Below are positions 53,452 to 62,261 of a DNA stretch of 64,000 nt, piece by piece (within the stretch, counting starts at the first letter, position 1; each line of letters starts with the position of its first letter). Source of the DNA: Paenibacillus alkaliterrae (lineage in GTDB: Bacteria > Bacillota > Bacilli > Paenibacillales > Paenibacillaceae); contig NZ_JAKGAP010000017.1 of NCBI RefSeq assembly GCF_021532375.1, forward strand, positions 1 through 64,000. Direction: 5' to 3'. The position numbers were made by a program, and so were the translations under genes. Under the pieces are notes generated by a model, which was not told the origin of the DNA, searched no databases, and worked only from the letters and a program-made list of their open reading frames with translations.

Positions 53452-53998
53452 TCCGATTCTGCCGCTCGATGTCACGGATGAGAATTCCGTACGCTACGCT
53501 TACGAACAAGCGGCAAGCCGATTCGGAGCGCTCGATTCCGTTATTAATAGTGCGGCGATTTTGCTTGGACGGGATCAGAAGCTCGAGCAGCTGGATTTTG
53601 AGCAAGTGGAGCAAACGTTTCAAACGAACCTGTTTGGCCCGATGAGCGTGCTTAAGCATTTCTTGCCGCTTCTGCTTGTGGGCGAGAAGCAGAGCATTAT
53701 CAATATTAGCTCTGAAGCGGGCAGTTTTGCCGGAGCATACGGCGGGGATTATTCTTATGCGCTTTCGAAATCGGCGCTGAACATGTTCTCGGCGCAACTC
53801 CGCCGGGAGCTTGCGCCGCAAGGCATTCTGGTGCACGCGCTGCATCCGGGCTGGATTCGAACGGATATGGGCGGCGAGAAGGCGCCAGGCGATGCTGCCG
53901 CCGCTGCCGTTGGCATACTTAACATTGTGGAACGAGTGACAGAGGCGACTGCGGAAACGCTCTTTATTGACCATAATGGTAATCCGATGCATTTGTAG
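53452..53998 (+). pseudogene. N-terminally truncated SDR family oxidoreductase
   Basis: From about 53452 the frame gives LPLDVTDENSVRYAYEQAA, then VINSAA, Ser in NISSEAG, and the catalytic YALSK with downstream LHPGWIRTDMGG, i.e. residues from about 55 to the end of an SDR protein. The nucleotide-binding GxxxGxG start is absent; the open frame upstream of the junction is only permease DNA read in another frame. Deletion fused it to permease remnants. The catalytic YxxxK is present but cofactor binding is lost. Confidence 0.75.
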
Positions 53999-54118
53999 CA
54001 TTTTTCGCACGAAGCTTGGCATAACCGTTTCACTTTCCAAAAGATCAGCGTTCGCCGCTGTCTCAGTCGTAGCTGTTGCCTCAATCTTCGTTGCATTCTT
54101 GAAGAGCGGTGGTTGAGG

Positions 54119-54256
54119 CTAGCTTTGCTGTTCCAGACGGTCCACGCGCCTGCGGAGACGATCGACTTCATTGGAAAATCGCTCTACTTGGCGTTCCAAA
54201 CGGGTTACTCTTCGGTCCAGATTATCCGCTGGGGGCGGGCCGGAGCTAATGCCTAT
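54119..54256 (-). pseudogene. Coiled-coil protein remnant without start codon
   Basis: The frame to TAG 54119-54121 reads DNLDRRVTRLERQVERFSNE and then VDRLRRRVDRLEQQS, a regular heptad coiled coil that recalls small coiled-coil proteins common in Paenibacillus. Upstream an in-frame TAA at 54257-54259 blocks the frame and no ATG, GTG or TTG with an RBS is available, so it is likely a truncated gene. The rest of the region up to 54318 holds only a terminator. Confidence 0.5.
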
Positions 54257-54264
54257 TTATGCGT

Positions 54265-54299
54265 AAAGGCCGATCAAGCTCATGCTTGATCGGCCTTTA
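54265..54299 (-). terminator. Bidirectional hairpin
   Basis: Stem AAAGGCCGATCAAGC/GCTTGATCGGCCTTT is perfect with a TCAT-type loop. It lies after the oxidoreductase gene at 54318-55397 on the minus strand, which it would terminate. Confidence 0.8.
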
Positions 54300-54317
54300 C
54301 TGCGTGCTGCAGACTGA

Positions 54318-55397
54318 TTATAGGTAAACGGCTTTGCCGGTTTTCGACGATTCATAGATGGCTTCAAGAATTTGCGAAACGACGTAAGCCTGCTCCGGCG
54401 TAACGACTGGATCAGTGTCCTCGTCGATCGCCTTCAGCCACATTCTCATTTCGAGGTCGGCATCGCTCTCCGTTTTGCCATCGTAGAATGCGACCCCGCC
54501 GGCTTTCAAGTCGACTTCGGTCTTGAACAAGCGGCTGTGCTTCTCTCCGTTGATACGGAGACCGTTCTTCATATCTGCTCCGCCCTCGGTTCCGGACAAG
54601 GTACATTTGGCCTCGTCGACTTCAAGCGTGTTGAGCGCCCAGCTGGATTCAAGCACGATCGTAGCGCCATTTTCCATAACGATCATTCCGAAAGCGGAAT
54701 CCTCTACCGTGAACTTGGCAGGATCCCATGGACCCCATGCGTTTGCGGCGTTTTCGCGCTGCGAAAGCTTATGGTACGAGGTGCCGAGAACGACCTTCGG
54801 TTTGTAGTTGTCGAGCATCCAAAGAGTCAAATCGAGCGCGTGCGTACCGATATCGATAAGCGGTCCGCCGCCTTGCTTCTCTTCGTCAAGGAAAACGCCC
54901 CATGTCGGAACGGCGCGGCGGCGAATGGCGTGCGCCTTCGCGTAATAAATATCGCCGAGCTCGCCTGCCTCGCAAAGTTTTTTCAAATGCTGGCTGTCCG
55001 GGCGGAAACGGTTGTTGTAGCCAACGGTCAGCTTCTTGCCGGAACGGCGCGCGGCTTCGACCATGCGCTGCGCGTCATGAGCGGTCTTCGCCATCGGCTT
55101 CTCGCTCATGACATGCTTGCCTGCCTCTAGAGCTGCGATCGAAATATCCGCATGCGAGTCGTTTGGCGTGCAGACGTGAACGATTTCTATGGTGGAGTCG
55201 CTCAGCAGCTCCTTATAGTCGGTATACACTTCCGCGCCTTCAGCGCCATAAAGGGCCGCTGCATCAATAGCGCGCTGCTCGACGATATCGCAGAAAGCTA
55301 CGATTTCAACGTTGCTTAGTTTTTTTAAGCTGGGCAAATGCTTTCCGTTCGCAATTCCGCCGCAGCCAATAATAGCTAGCTTATATATTTTCGACAT
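54318..55397 (-). CDS. Gfo/Idh/MocA family oxidoreductase
   Basis: 359 aa. AIIGCGGIANGKHLPSL is the dinucleotide motif, the EKP motif is SEKPMAK at about 96-102, and the catalytic region has GGGPLIDIGTHALDLTLWML with Asp and His spaced as in inositol and glucose dehydrogenases. ATG 55397 is chosen because GGAGGATTTGAAC precedes it; the longer open frame starts within the AraC promoter region. It lies downstream of an AraC gene in the same direction and is probably part of one regulon. Confidence 0.88.
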   Translation of the reverse strand: MSKIYKLAIIGCGGIANGKHLPSLKKLSNVEIVAFCDIVEQRAIDAAALYGAEGAEVYTDYKELLSDSTIEIVHVCTPNDSHADISIAALEAGKHVMSEKPMAKTAHDAQRMVEAARRSGKKLTVGYNNRFRPDSQHLKKLCEAGELGDIYYAKAHAIRRRAVPTWGVFLDEEKQGGGPLIDIGTHALDLTLWMLDNYKPKVVLGTSYHKLSQRENAANAWGPWDPAKFTVEDSAFGMIVMENGATIVLESSWALNTLEVDEAKCTLSGTEGGADMKNGLRINGEKHSRLFKTEVDLKAGGVAFYDGKTESDADLEMRMWLKAIDEDTDPVVTPEQAYVVSQILEAIYESSKTGKAVYL

Positions 55398-55429
55398 GTT
55401 CAAATCCTCCCAGGTTTTCATGGATAGTG

Positions 55430-56377
55430 TTATTGTGGTTTTCTTTCGCGCGAGCTCTTCCTATAAACGGAAGGGGTTACGCCGAACTTCTTCCGAAATA
55501 CGGCGTGCAGGTAATTGCCGCCGGCAAACCCGGCAAGCTTGGCAATTTGCTCGATGGATTGCTCAGTGTCATGCAGCTCGCGGCAAACGACGGCAAGCCG
55601 AATGTCTTCCAATATGCGGCTGAAGGTATGCCCGTTGTGGAGCTCCTTGAACAACCGCTGAATATGGCGAGTGCTCAGATTAAGCTTGTCTGCAACGTCC
55701 TCAAGCGTGATGGAGCCGTCAAAATTGGCATGAATGTATTCCATCGCAAGCCGGTAACGGTAAGCCTTCATATCCCGCGTCGGAAACTGCTTCTGCTCAT
55801 TCGCGGTATCGTAAGCCCGAACGGCCCGCAGCAAAATTTGAATGACCGTTTGTTTAATGGTTGTATAGCTGCCGACAATATTATCGCTGCAGGCCTGGTA
55901 GGCTTCAAGAAACCGCGGCATCGCTTGATGCAGATCCGACGCTGGAAATAGCGGCAGCGTTCTTAGCTTCTCCATGCAATCGTGCGCCTCGGCCGCTTCC
56001 CAATCATCATAGGAATGAGAAGCATCGCCGCCGTCTTGCCCGGTTCGGTCGATAATATCGACATGAAGGCAAAGCTCATCCATCGCTTCTACGGGGTCAG
56101 CCTCTTGATAATGCATCACATCAGGGCCGGTTAAATAGAACATGCCGGCTCTGAGCGGATACTCCTGATCGACTAGTATGACCTTTCCTTTACCCTGCGG
56201 AATGAAATGAAATTCATATTCCGCATGCTTATGAAATCCGACGGTCCGGCCGGGAGGAAATTGCGTTAAATGGAAGCGGAGGACGTGAATGTCGTATTGT
56301 CCCCACCTGATCCGAAGCTCCAGACGCTCCAGCGCATCCTGGCGTTCCCTCATCACCTCATAAGGAAAGTTAACCAT
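55430..56377 (-). CDS. AraC family regulator with cupin domain
   Basis: 315 aa. The N-terminal cupin has GFHKHAEYEFHFIPQG and ends with DVMHYQE; the two C-terminal helix-turn-helix units are GSITLEDVADKLNLSTRHIQRLFKELHNG and SIEQIAKLAGFAGGNYLHAVFRKKFGVTP. RBS CAGGAGG. It sits between two Gfo/Idh/MocA genes on the same strand and likely activates them on binding a sugar or polyol. Confidence 0.88.
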   Translation of the reverse strand: MVNFPYEVMRERQDALERLELRIRWGQYDIHVLRFHLTQFPPGRTVGFHKHAEYEFHFIPQGKGKVILVDQEYPLRAGMFYLTGPDVMHYQEADPVEAMDELCLHVDIIDRTGQDGGDASHSYDDWEAAEAHDCMEKLRTLPLFPASDLHQAMPRFLEAYQACSDNIVGSYTTIKQTVIQILLRAVRAYDTANEQKQFPTRDMKAYRYRLAMEYIHANFDGSITLEDVADKLNLSTRHIQRLFKELHNGHTFSRILEDIRLAVVCRELHDTEQSIEQIAKLAGFAGGNYLHAVFRKKFGVTPSVYRKSSRERKPQ

Positions 56378-56416
56378 GCCGATACCTCCTGGGAGTATTT
56401 TCCAACCAGCAGCTTC

Positions 56417-57421
56417 TTATTCGCTCAACTCGTCTATTCTTACGGAGCGATGCTCCCCGGCGGAACGGTTCGATGCTTCCATCAGCTTCGTTAAATCTAC
56501 GGCTAAGCTAATATTTTCGTCTGCTGTCGTGTCGTTCAAGATATGCTGCACCCATTGGTGGAAAGCGCTTTCTCTGGCGGCGGGAATCGGCTGCTCGGTC
56601 CACTGCTCCGATAACTTGCCGTCTGCGGCAGATGTGCGAAGCAGCAGCTTGGCGTCCGGCGTTCCGTAAAGCAGCGTGCCTTCCGTACCGTGTACCTCCA
56701 GCGTAAACGGCGAATGATTATTAACGAAGCCCGCCTCTACGATTCCGACGGCACCGGAAGGAACGGATAATACCGAAACAGCGTTATCCTCGACCTGCTT
56801 GCCGGTTACATAACCGAAATGGGCCGATACCTCGCTAGGCATCTCGTTCAAGAACAGTCTGGTCAAATACATAGGATGACAGCCCAAATCGATTAAAGCG
56901 CCGCCGCCGCATTCCTCCAAGCTGTAAAAATGCTCAGGAAGCCAGCCTGCCGTAGCGCCGTTATGCGACAAACGAGCACGTACGAGCGTCACTTTGCCAA
57001 GCAAGCCTTGCGATAAAATCTCGCGGATGGCAAGGGTATAGCCATCATTTAAGCGCGGCAGCGATACGGTTAGCTTGACCTTGTTTTTGGCTACCTCATC
57101 CAGTATAACATGAACTTCCTTCAGTGTTGCGGCAACGACCTTCTCTGTGAAAATATGCTTGCCGGCTCTTGCGGCAGCAACCATCACCTCTTGATGCATC
57201 GCGGTAGGCGCGTCAACGATAACGGCATCGATATCATCCCGGTTCAGCATTTCGTCCAGATTGGAATAGAAAGGGACATCCAGCTTCCCCGCTGCGGCTT
57301 GCCCGCGTTCAGCGATTTCATCCCATACCGCGACGATTTCCGTACCCGGGTGCTCCTGAGCTTGTTTCGTATAATCCCATGCGTGCACATGCCAATAGCT
57401 AATTTTTCCAATGCGAATCAT
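56417..57421 (-). CDS. Gfo/Idh/MocA family oxidoreductase
   Basis: 334 aa. The N-terminus IGKISYWHVHAWDYTKQAQ is a variant Rossmann start; the EKP-like motif is FTEKVVAAT, and GGGALIDLGCHPMYLTRLFL marks the catalytic region. ATG 57421 follows GAGGAGAG. It probably forms an operon with the AraC gene and the oxidoreductase at 54318. The substrate is unknown. Confidence 0.86.
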   Translation of the reverse strand: MIRIGKISYWHVHAWDYTKQAQEHPGTEIVAVWDEIAERGQAAAGKLDVPFYSNLDEMLNRDDIDAVIVDAPTAMHQEVMVAAARAGKHIFTEKVVAATLKEVHVILDEVAKNKVKLTVSLPRLNDGYTLAIREILSQGLLGKVTLVRARLSHNGATAGWLPEHFYSLEECGGGALIDLGCHPMYLTRLFLNEMPSEVSAHFGYVTGKQVEDNAVSVLSVPSGAVGIVEAGFVNNHSPFTLEVHGTEGTLLYGTPDAKLLLRTSAADGKLSEQWTEQPIPAARESAFHQWVQHILNDTTADENISLAVDLTKLMEASNRSAGEHRSVRIDELSE

Positions 57422-57569
57422 AGGTCCGTCTCTCCTCACACGTTCAAAATGGTTTACCTGATATCGTGTATAGATTTATGACAATGATTATAATCTATCA
57501 TATTTACATGCTTATTTTTAGTGTAATTTAATGACTATCAATATAAGATATTACGACATGTAAACGCGA

Positions 57570-58421
57570 TTATCTATAGTTTTTACGATAATCGCGGGGG
57601 GATACACGAATGGTTTTTTTGAACGTCTTGCCAAAATGGGAGAAGTTATCGAAGCCGACGGCCGCGGCAATATCCGTTATGCTCATCTCCGATTCGCGAA
57701 GGAGGCGCTGCGCTTCCTTAATACGCGTTAAAATGATGTAATCGGATAAGGTGAAGCCGGTCGTTTCCTTAAACATGCGGCTCAAATAATAGGGGCTGAT
57801 AAAAAAATGCCCGGCTAACGCGTCAAGCCGAAGCGGCTCCGCAAAGTGAGCGTTGATATAGCGGATCACCTCCGATATTTTCACATGCATGGGCGTTGAA
57901 TTATGGAGAGGAGCGGGTTTATTCTGCTGCAGGTATCTGGCTGATATCAGCAGCAGCTCGGTAATCGCGTGGTTAGGATAGAGCTCATAACCGGATGGCA
58001 TCTGACTGATTTCCGCGAGCGTTCGCCTCATGACCTGCTCGGCAGCAAGCTGCTCCTGACGCGGCAATCGAATGATATGGCTTTGCTGCTGGAACGACGA
58101 TAGCAGAAAATCTTTATGCTTTGCGGAAAGAGAGCCTATATAGGCATCGTGGAAATGAATGATGACGCGCTCGTGAGCCGCCTCGCCCGCTTGCATCGTT
58201 TTGTGTAGCTCATGCTTGTTAATAAATACGAGATCCCCTTGCTCGACGGAATAGGAACGGTCGCGTATGAAATAGATCCGGCTGCCGGACAGCATGTAAT
58301 AGATTTCGTTATAGTCATGATAATGATCTTCTTCCATCGTATAAGGCTCCGAACGCTTCATATATTCGATGTAAAGCTCGGAGGTGGAGCCGTAGCTGAA
58401 GGTTTCCTTTTGAAAGACCAT
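57570..58421 (-). CDS. AraC family regulator with cupin domain
   Basis: 283 aa. Cupin part: HYHDYNEIYYMLSGSRIYFI and VEQGDLVFINKHELH. DNA-binding part: PLRLDALAGHFFISPYYLSRMFKETTGFT and SITDIAAAVGFDNFSHFGKTFKKTI. RBS GGAGCAG. It is divergent from the oxidoreductase-uxaC unit, which it most likely controls, perhaps with a uronate-derived ligand. Confidence 0.88.
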   Translation of the reverse strand: MVFQKETFSYGSTSELYIEYMKRSEPYTMEEDHYHDYNEIYYMLSGSRIYFIRDRSYSVEQGDLVFINKHELHKTMQAGEAAHERVIIHFHDAYIGSLSAKHKDFLLSSFQQQSHIIRLPRQEQLAAEQVMRRTLAEISQMPSGYELYPNHAITELLLISARYLQQNKPAPLHNSTPMHVKISEVIRYINAHFAEPLRLDALAGHFFISPYYLSRMFKETTGFTLSDYIILTRIKEAQRLLRESEMSITDIAAAVGFDNFSHFGKTFKKTIRVSPRDYRKNYR

Positions 58422-58551
58422 TTAGATCTGCTCCTTTCATTTAAAACGCAAAATAAGCGGTGTTTTTCGAAAAACAAGCAGGATATGACGAGAATTATAT
58501 CACTCCTATGCGTTAATATGAAGGTAAGAAAACCGGAGGGGGAATTATTGT

Positions 58552-59844
58552 ATGTCTAAGAAACGTTATGTTTTGGTCGGCAGCGGCGGCAGGGCCGAAT
58601 TTTTTTACGGCGCTCTTGCAACCGATTTCAGGGAAACGTCGGAGCTGCTTGCATTCTGCGATATCAATCAGACCCGAATGAACTATGCGAACAGCATATT
58701 AGTTAACAAATATAAGCATGAATTAGTAAAAACCTACAAATCGAATGAATTCGATCGCATGATCGAGACGGAGAAACCGGATGCGGTGATCGTGACGAGC
58801 ATGGACCGTACCCATCATACGTATATCATTCGCGCGCTTGAGCTAGGCTGCGACGTGGTGACAGAGAAGCCGATGACGGTAGACGAGAAGAAATGCCAAG
58901 AAATATTGGACGCGGTCGAGCGGACCGGGCGCAACGTTCGCGTGACGTTTAACTACCGCTACGCGCCGCATCATACAAAGGCGAGAGAGCTAATCGCGAA
59001 TGGAACGATCGGCAAGGTCACATCCGTACACTTCGAATGGCTGTTGAATACGCAGCACGGAGCCGACTACTTCCGCAGATGGCATCGGAATAAACAAAAC
59101 AGCGGCGGCTTGCTCGTACACAAATCAACGCATCACTTCGATCTCGTGAACTTCTGGATCGGCTCGCAGCCGGAGTCGGTGTTTGCCTTCGGAGATCTCT
59201 TGTTCTACGGCAGGGAAAACGCCGAGCAGCGCGGCGAAACGCAATTTTATGAGCGCGCGACGGGAAATCCGATTGCCGAGAACGACCCTTTTGCGCTACA
59301 CTTGGATAAAAATGAGCATTTGAAGGCGATGTATTTGGATGCGGAGCATGAAGACGGCTATCGCCGCGATCAAAGCGTATTCGGTGACGGCATCAATATC
59401 GAAGATACGATGGGCGTGCTCGTCCGTTACAAAAACAATGCCATCCTGACGTATTCGTTAAACGCATATTTGCCTTGGGAAGGCTATCGCATCGCGTTCA
59501 ACGGTACAAAGGGGCGCATCGAAATGAATATCGTCGAGCAGTCCTACGTCAATTCCGGCGGAGAAAAATCGCAGGAGGGTGCGCTCAAGGAGAAGACGAT
59601 TAAGGTGTTTCCGATGTTCGCGGCGCCGTATGAGGCCGAGGTCGAGGAAGGTAAAGGCGGCCATGGCGGCGGCGATCCGGTATTGCTGAACGATTTGTTC
59701 GGTACGCCTGTGAAGGATGAGTGGAATCGAGCGGCTAATCATGTTGACGGAGCACGCTCCATTCTGACCGGTATCGCGGCGAATCGTTCGATTCAAACGG
59801 GGCAGGCGGTTCAGATCGAAGATTTAGTGAGCTTCCACAAATAG
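58552..59844 (+). CDS. Gfo/Idh/MocA family oxidoreductase
   Basis: 430 aa, longer than its paralogues here. LVGSGGRAEFFYGALATDF is the dinucleotide site, VTEKPMTVDEKK carries the EKP motif at about 103-105, and GGLLVHKSTHHFDLVNFWIG has the catalytic Lys-His set. RBS GGAGGGGG. It starts the operon with uxaC (20 bp gap), so a sugar-acid or uronate substrate is plausible; a lyase-like or hydride-recycling reaction cannot be excluded. Confidence 0.88.
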   Translation: MSKKRYVLVGSGGRAEFFYGALATDFRETSELLAFCDINQTRMNYANSILVNKYKHELVKTYKSNEFDRMIETEKPDAVIVTSMDRTHHTYIIRALELGCDVVTEKPMTVDEKKCQEILDAVERTGRNVRVTFNYRYAPHHTKARELIANGTIGKVTSVHFEWLLNTQHGADYFRRWHRNKQNSGGLLVHKSTHHFDLVNFWIGSQPESVFAFGDLLFYGRENAEQRGETQFYERATGNPIAENDPFALHLDKNEHLKAMYLDAEHEDGYRRDQSVFGDGINIEDTMGVLVRYKNNAILTYSLNAYLPWEGYRIAFNGTKGRIEMNIVEQSYVNSGGEKSQEGALKEKTIKVFPMFAAPYEAEVEEGKGGHGGGDPVLLNDLFGTPVKDEWNRAANHVDGARSILTGIAANRSIQTGQAVQIEDLVSFHK

Positions 59845-59864
59845 CGTATTGGGGGAAAGCCGGA

Positions 59865-61271
59865 ATGAAACCTTTTATGGACGATCATTTTTTGTTAACG
59901 AACGAAACGGCCAGACGGTTATACCATGATTTTGCCAAGGACATGCCCATCATCGATTATCACTGCCATCTAAGTACGCAGCAAATATACGAGAATACGA
60001 GCTTTGCGAATCTTACGGAAGCGTGGCTCTACGGCGATCATTACAAATGGCGGGCGATGCGCGCAAACGGCGCGGAGGAACGTTATGTAACGGGCGGCGG
60101 GGGTGTCACCGATTATGAGCGTTTCGAGGCATGGGCGGGAACGGTACCGCAAACGATCGGCAATCCGCTTTACCAGTGGTCGCATATGGAGCTTCGCCGC
60201 TATTTCGATGTTAATGAGCTTATTAATAAAAAGAACGCGCCGGCGATCTGGGAGAAAGTTAACGCGAAGCTGGCAAGCGGAAGCTATAAAGCGCGCGATC
60301 TGATCAAAATGTCAAACGTAGAGGTCATTTGCACGACGGATGACCCTGTTGATTCGCTGGAATACCATATCGCGATTAAAGAATTAGAAGATTTCAATGT
60401 GCAGGTGCTGCCGTCGTTCCGTCCGGACAAGGCGCTCGAAATTAACCGGCCGACATTTCTGGAATGGGTCGGCAAGCTTGAAGCGGCTGCTTCAGCTAAA
60501 TTGGACAGCTATGAAGCAATGCTTGACGCGCTGGAGGCGAGAGTGAAGTTTTTCGACGAGGTCGGCTGCAAGGTGTCCGATCATGCGCTCGATTACGTTG
60601 CATATGCCGAGGTGACAAAGGAAGAGGCCGCGACAATTTTTGCCAAGGCATTGAATGGAGAAGCGGTAACCTTAGAGGAAGAAAAGCAATACAAAACGTA
60701 TACGCTGCTTTTCTTGGGACGCTTGTACGCCGAGCGCGGCTGGGCGATGCAGTTCCATATTAACGCCGCACGCAACAACAGCTCCCGCATGTTCGGCAAG
60801 CTTGGACCGGATACGGGCTTCGATTCCATAAACGACAGTGCCGTAGCTTATCCGCTCGTGAAGCTGCTCGACGCGCTTGATACGGATGATGCGCTGCCGA
60901 AGACGATCGTGTACTCGCTTAACGCGAAGGACAATGATGTGCTCGGCTCGATTATCGGAAGCTTTCAGGGCGGAGGCGTTCCGGGAAAAATTCAGCTGGG
61001 ATCAGCATGGTGGTTCAACGATACGAAGAATGGCATGCTGGACCAAATGAATGCACTCGCTAACCTTGGCTTGCTTAGCCGCTTCGTAGGTATGCTGACC
61101 GATTCGCGCAGCTTCCTCTCCTACACGAGACATGAGTATTTCAGGCGGCTGCTCTGCAATTTGCTCGGCGAATGGGTCGAAAACGGCGAGGCGCCGCAGG
61201 ATATGGAATTGCTGGGCGATATGGTGCAAAATATATCTTATCGCAACGCGAAAACCTATTTCGGCTTCTAA
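59865..61271 (+). CDS. uxaC: Glucuronate isomerase
   Basis: 468 aa. The amidohydrolase-fold metal ligands appear in DYHCHLS near residue 35, and the family text MQFHINAARNNSSRMFGKLGPDTGFDSI and ARNLTDSR-type region (MLTDSRSFLSYTRHEYFRRL) are clear. It converts D-glucuronate to D-fructuronate or galacturonate to tagaturonate, the first step of hexuronate catabolism. The usual uxuA/uxuB/kdg partners are not in this window, so the Gfo/Idh/MocA gene upstream may act in the pathway. Confidence 0.95.
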   Translation: MKPFMDDHFLLTNETARRLYHDFAKDMPIIDYHCHLSTQQIYENTSFANLTEAWLYGDHYKWRAMRANGAEERYVTGGGGVTDYERFEAWAGTVPQTIGNPLYQWSHMELRRYFDVNELINKKNAPAIWEKVNAKLASGSYKARDLIKMSNVEVICTTDDPVDSLEYHIAIKELEDFNVQVLPSFRPDKALEINRPTFLEWVGKLEAAASAKLDSYEAMLDALEARVKFFDEVGCKVSDHALDYVAYAEVTKEEAATIFAKALNGEAVTLEEEKQYKTYTLLFLGRLYAERGWAMQFHINAARNNSSRMFGKLGPDTGFDSINDSAVAYPLVKLLDALDTDDALPKTIVYSLNAKDNDVLGSIIGSFQGGGVPGKIQLGSAWWFNDTKNGMLDQMNALANLGLLSRFVGMLTDSRSFLSYTRHEYFRRLLCNLLGEWVENGEAPQDMELLGDMVQNISYRNAKTYFGF

Positions 61272-61525
61272 AGATCAGGAACGTTCTGCAATTCCCCCGG
61301 CTTGGAGGGAGCTGCGGAACGTTTTTTTGTTTCCATTCTGTAGGCGGCCATCATATATTTAAGCATTTGCGGTCCGGCTATATTAGCGGCTATGCCGAAC
61401 AGCTCCGAATGAGCCGTTTTTCGGCATAGCAAATAAAACGCCGTTCCGCCGATTAATTCGAAGGTGATAAACTCTTTCCATTTCCAAGCAGTATGATAGC
61501 CCTCCCGCTGCTCGGCGCATTCCAA
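61268..61525 (-). CDS. Hypothetical small protein overlapping the uxaC terminator
   Basis: 85 aa on the minus strand. The text has a plausible hydrophobic segment (FITFELIGGTAFYLL) and a basic C-terminus. It ends inside the uxaC stop region and terminator, and only a weak AGGA precedes the ATG at 61525. The family is unknown. It may be a real membrane-associated protein or chance; the terminator stem forces part of its C-terminal sequence. Confidence 0.35.
   Translation of the reverse strand: MECAEQREGYHTAWKWKEFITFELIGGTAFYLLCRKTAHSELFGIAANIAGPQMLKYMMAAYRMETKKRSAAPSKPGELQNVPDL
61277..61327 (+). terminator. Terminator of the uxaC operon
   Basis: Outer stem AACGTTC/GAACGTT with an inner TGCA..CTGC part and seven T. 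Confidence 0.8.
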
Positions 61526-61607
61526 TCCTAACTAGTAGAATGTTCCGGAAACAGTGTTCTTACGGAACGAGCAGCTAGCCCGCGTTTTGCTCCGTAGGCT
61601 AACGGTT

Positions 61608-61790
61608 TAACGGACGTCAGAGGCGTTATCATCCCAAAATGAGGTATTTGAAAAATCTAACGGACATGAGAAGTCTTATGGGACCGATTTTTGCCATATT
61701 CCCTTTGATTTATTGGAAATAACGTTCCTCACGTCCGTTAGATTTCGATAACAGTGGTTTTCTTTGAATTAGTGTCTCTCATGTCCGTTA
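61608..61790 (+). repeat. Array of four ~22-bp repeats with 50-bp period, two in each orientation
   Basis: Units TAACGGACGTCAGAGGCGTTAT (61608), a second copy at 61658, and inverted copies at 61719-61740 and 61769-61790. The consensus is about TAACGGACRTGAGAGRCGTTAT (partial). Start-to-start distances are exactly 50 bp within each pair, and the two pairs face each other. A spacer ending AAATC precedes the second unit in both pairs. No gene overlaps it. The flanks 61526-61607 and 61791-62062 show no supported gene. Confidence 0.85.
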
Positions 61791-62062
61791 CACGTTGATA
61801 ATCCGGCAGGCGACAGGCCGTTCATTGAGCTGTTTTCGTTTAACATGAGGTTATTTACGGTCCGTTACAATTTGGTCGTATACTTGCGTTATTTCAGAAT
61901 CGATCTACTAGAATATGCGGAGCGGCTTATCCATCATTCGCAATTTACGGTCATGACAGCACGATTTATTAAATATTCGACATAATATTAGATTTTTAAT
62001 AATTCCTATTAATTGTAAGATGAATCCTAGCATTTAAGAAGCTTAACCAGGAGGATTTAATA

Positions 62063-62196
62063 ATGAGAATAACCGATGAACAGATTGCCCAATTTAAAAG
62101 AAACGGATTTCTAATTGATGCTGCGGAACGCATTATTGGCCGATTGATGTTGTGCGTTTATATGAAAACCAAGATTTGAATACGATCGCGTTCTAA
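62063..62196 (+). pseudogene. Internally deleted phytanoyl-CoA dioxygenase (PhyH) family gene
   Basis: Behind a strong AGGAGG the ATG at 62063 starts MRITDEQIAQFKRNGFLI, the usual PhyH N-terminus. It then runs out of similarity and stops at TGA 62177-62179. In another frame the following DNA reads WPIDVVRLYENQDLNTIAF to TAA 62194-62196, which looks like a genuine C-terminus. About 250 codons seem lost. PhyH enzymes are Fe(II)/2-oxoglutarate oxygenases. Confidence 0.65.
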
Positions 62197-62209
62197 GGCG
62201 ATTGAAATG

Positions 62210-62258
62210 AAAGGTCTCACTACGAGCTTGGGTCGCGGCTTGTAGAGCGACCTTCTTT
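62210..62258 (+). terminator. Hairpin between PhyH remnant and aminotransferase gene
   Basis: Stem AAGGTC/GACCTT with inner imperfect pairing and TTCTTTTTCTT; A-rich left flank allows termination of the convergent aminotransferase gene. Confidence 0.65.
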
Positions 62259-62261
62259 TTC

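Noticed and set aside
57488-57505. Fur-like sequence TGACAATGATTATAA in front of the oxidoreductase at 56417
   Set aside because: Two mismatches to the Fur consensus in a very AT-rich intergenic stretch, and no iron-related gene nearby; chance is likely.
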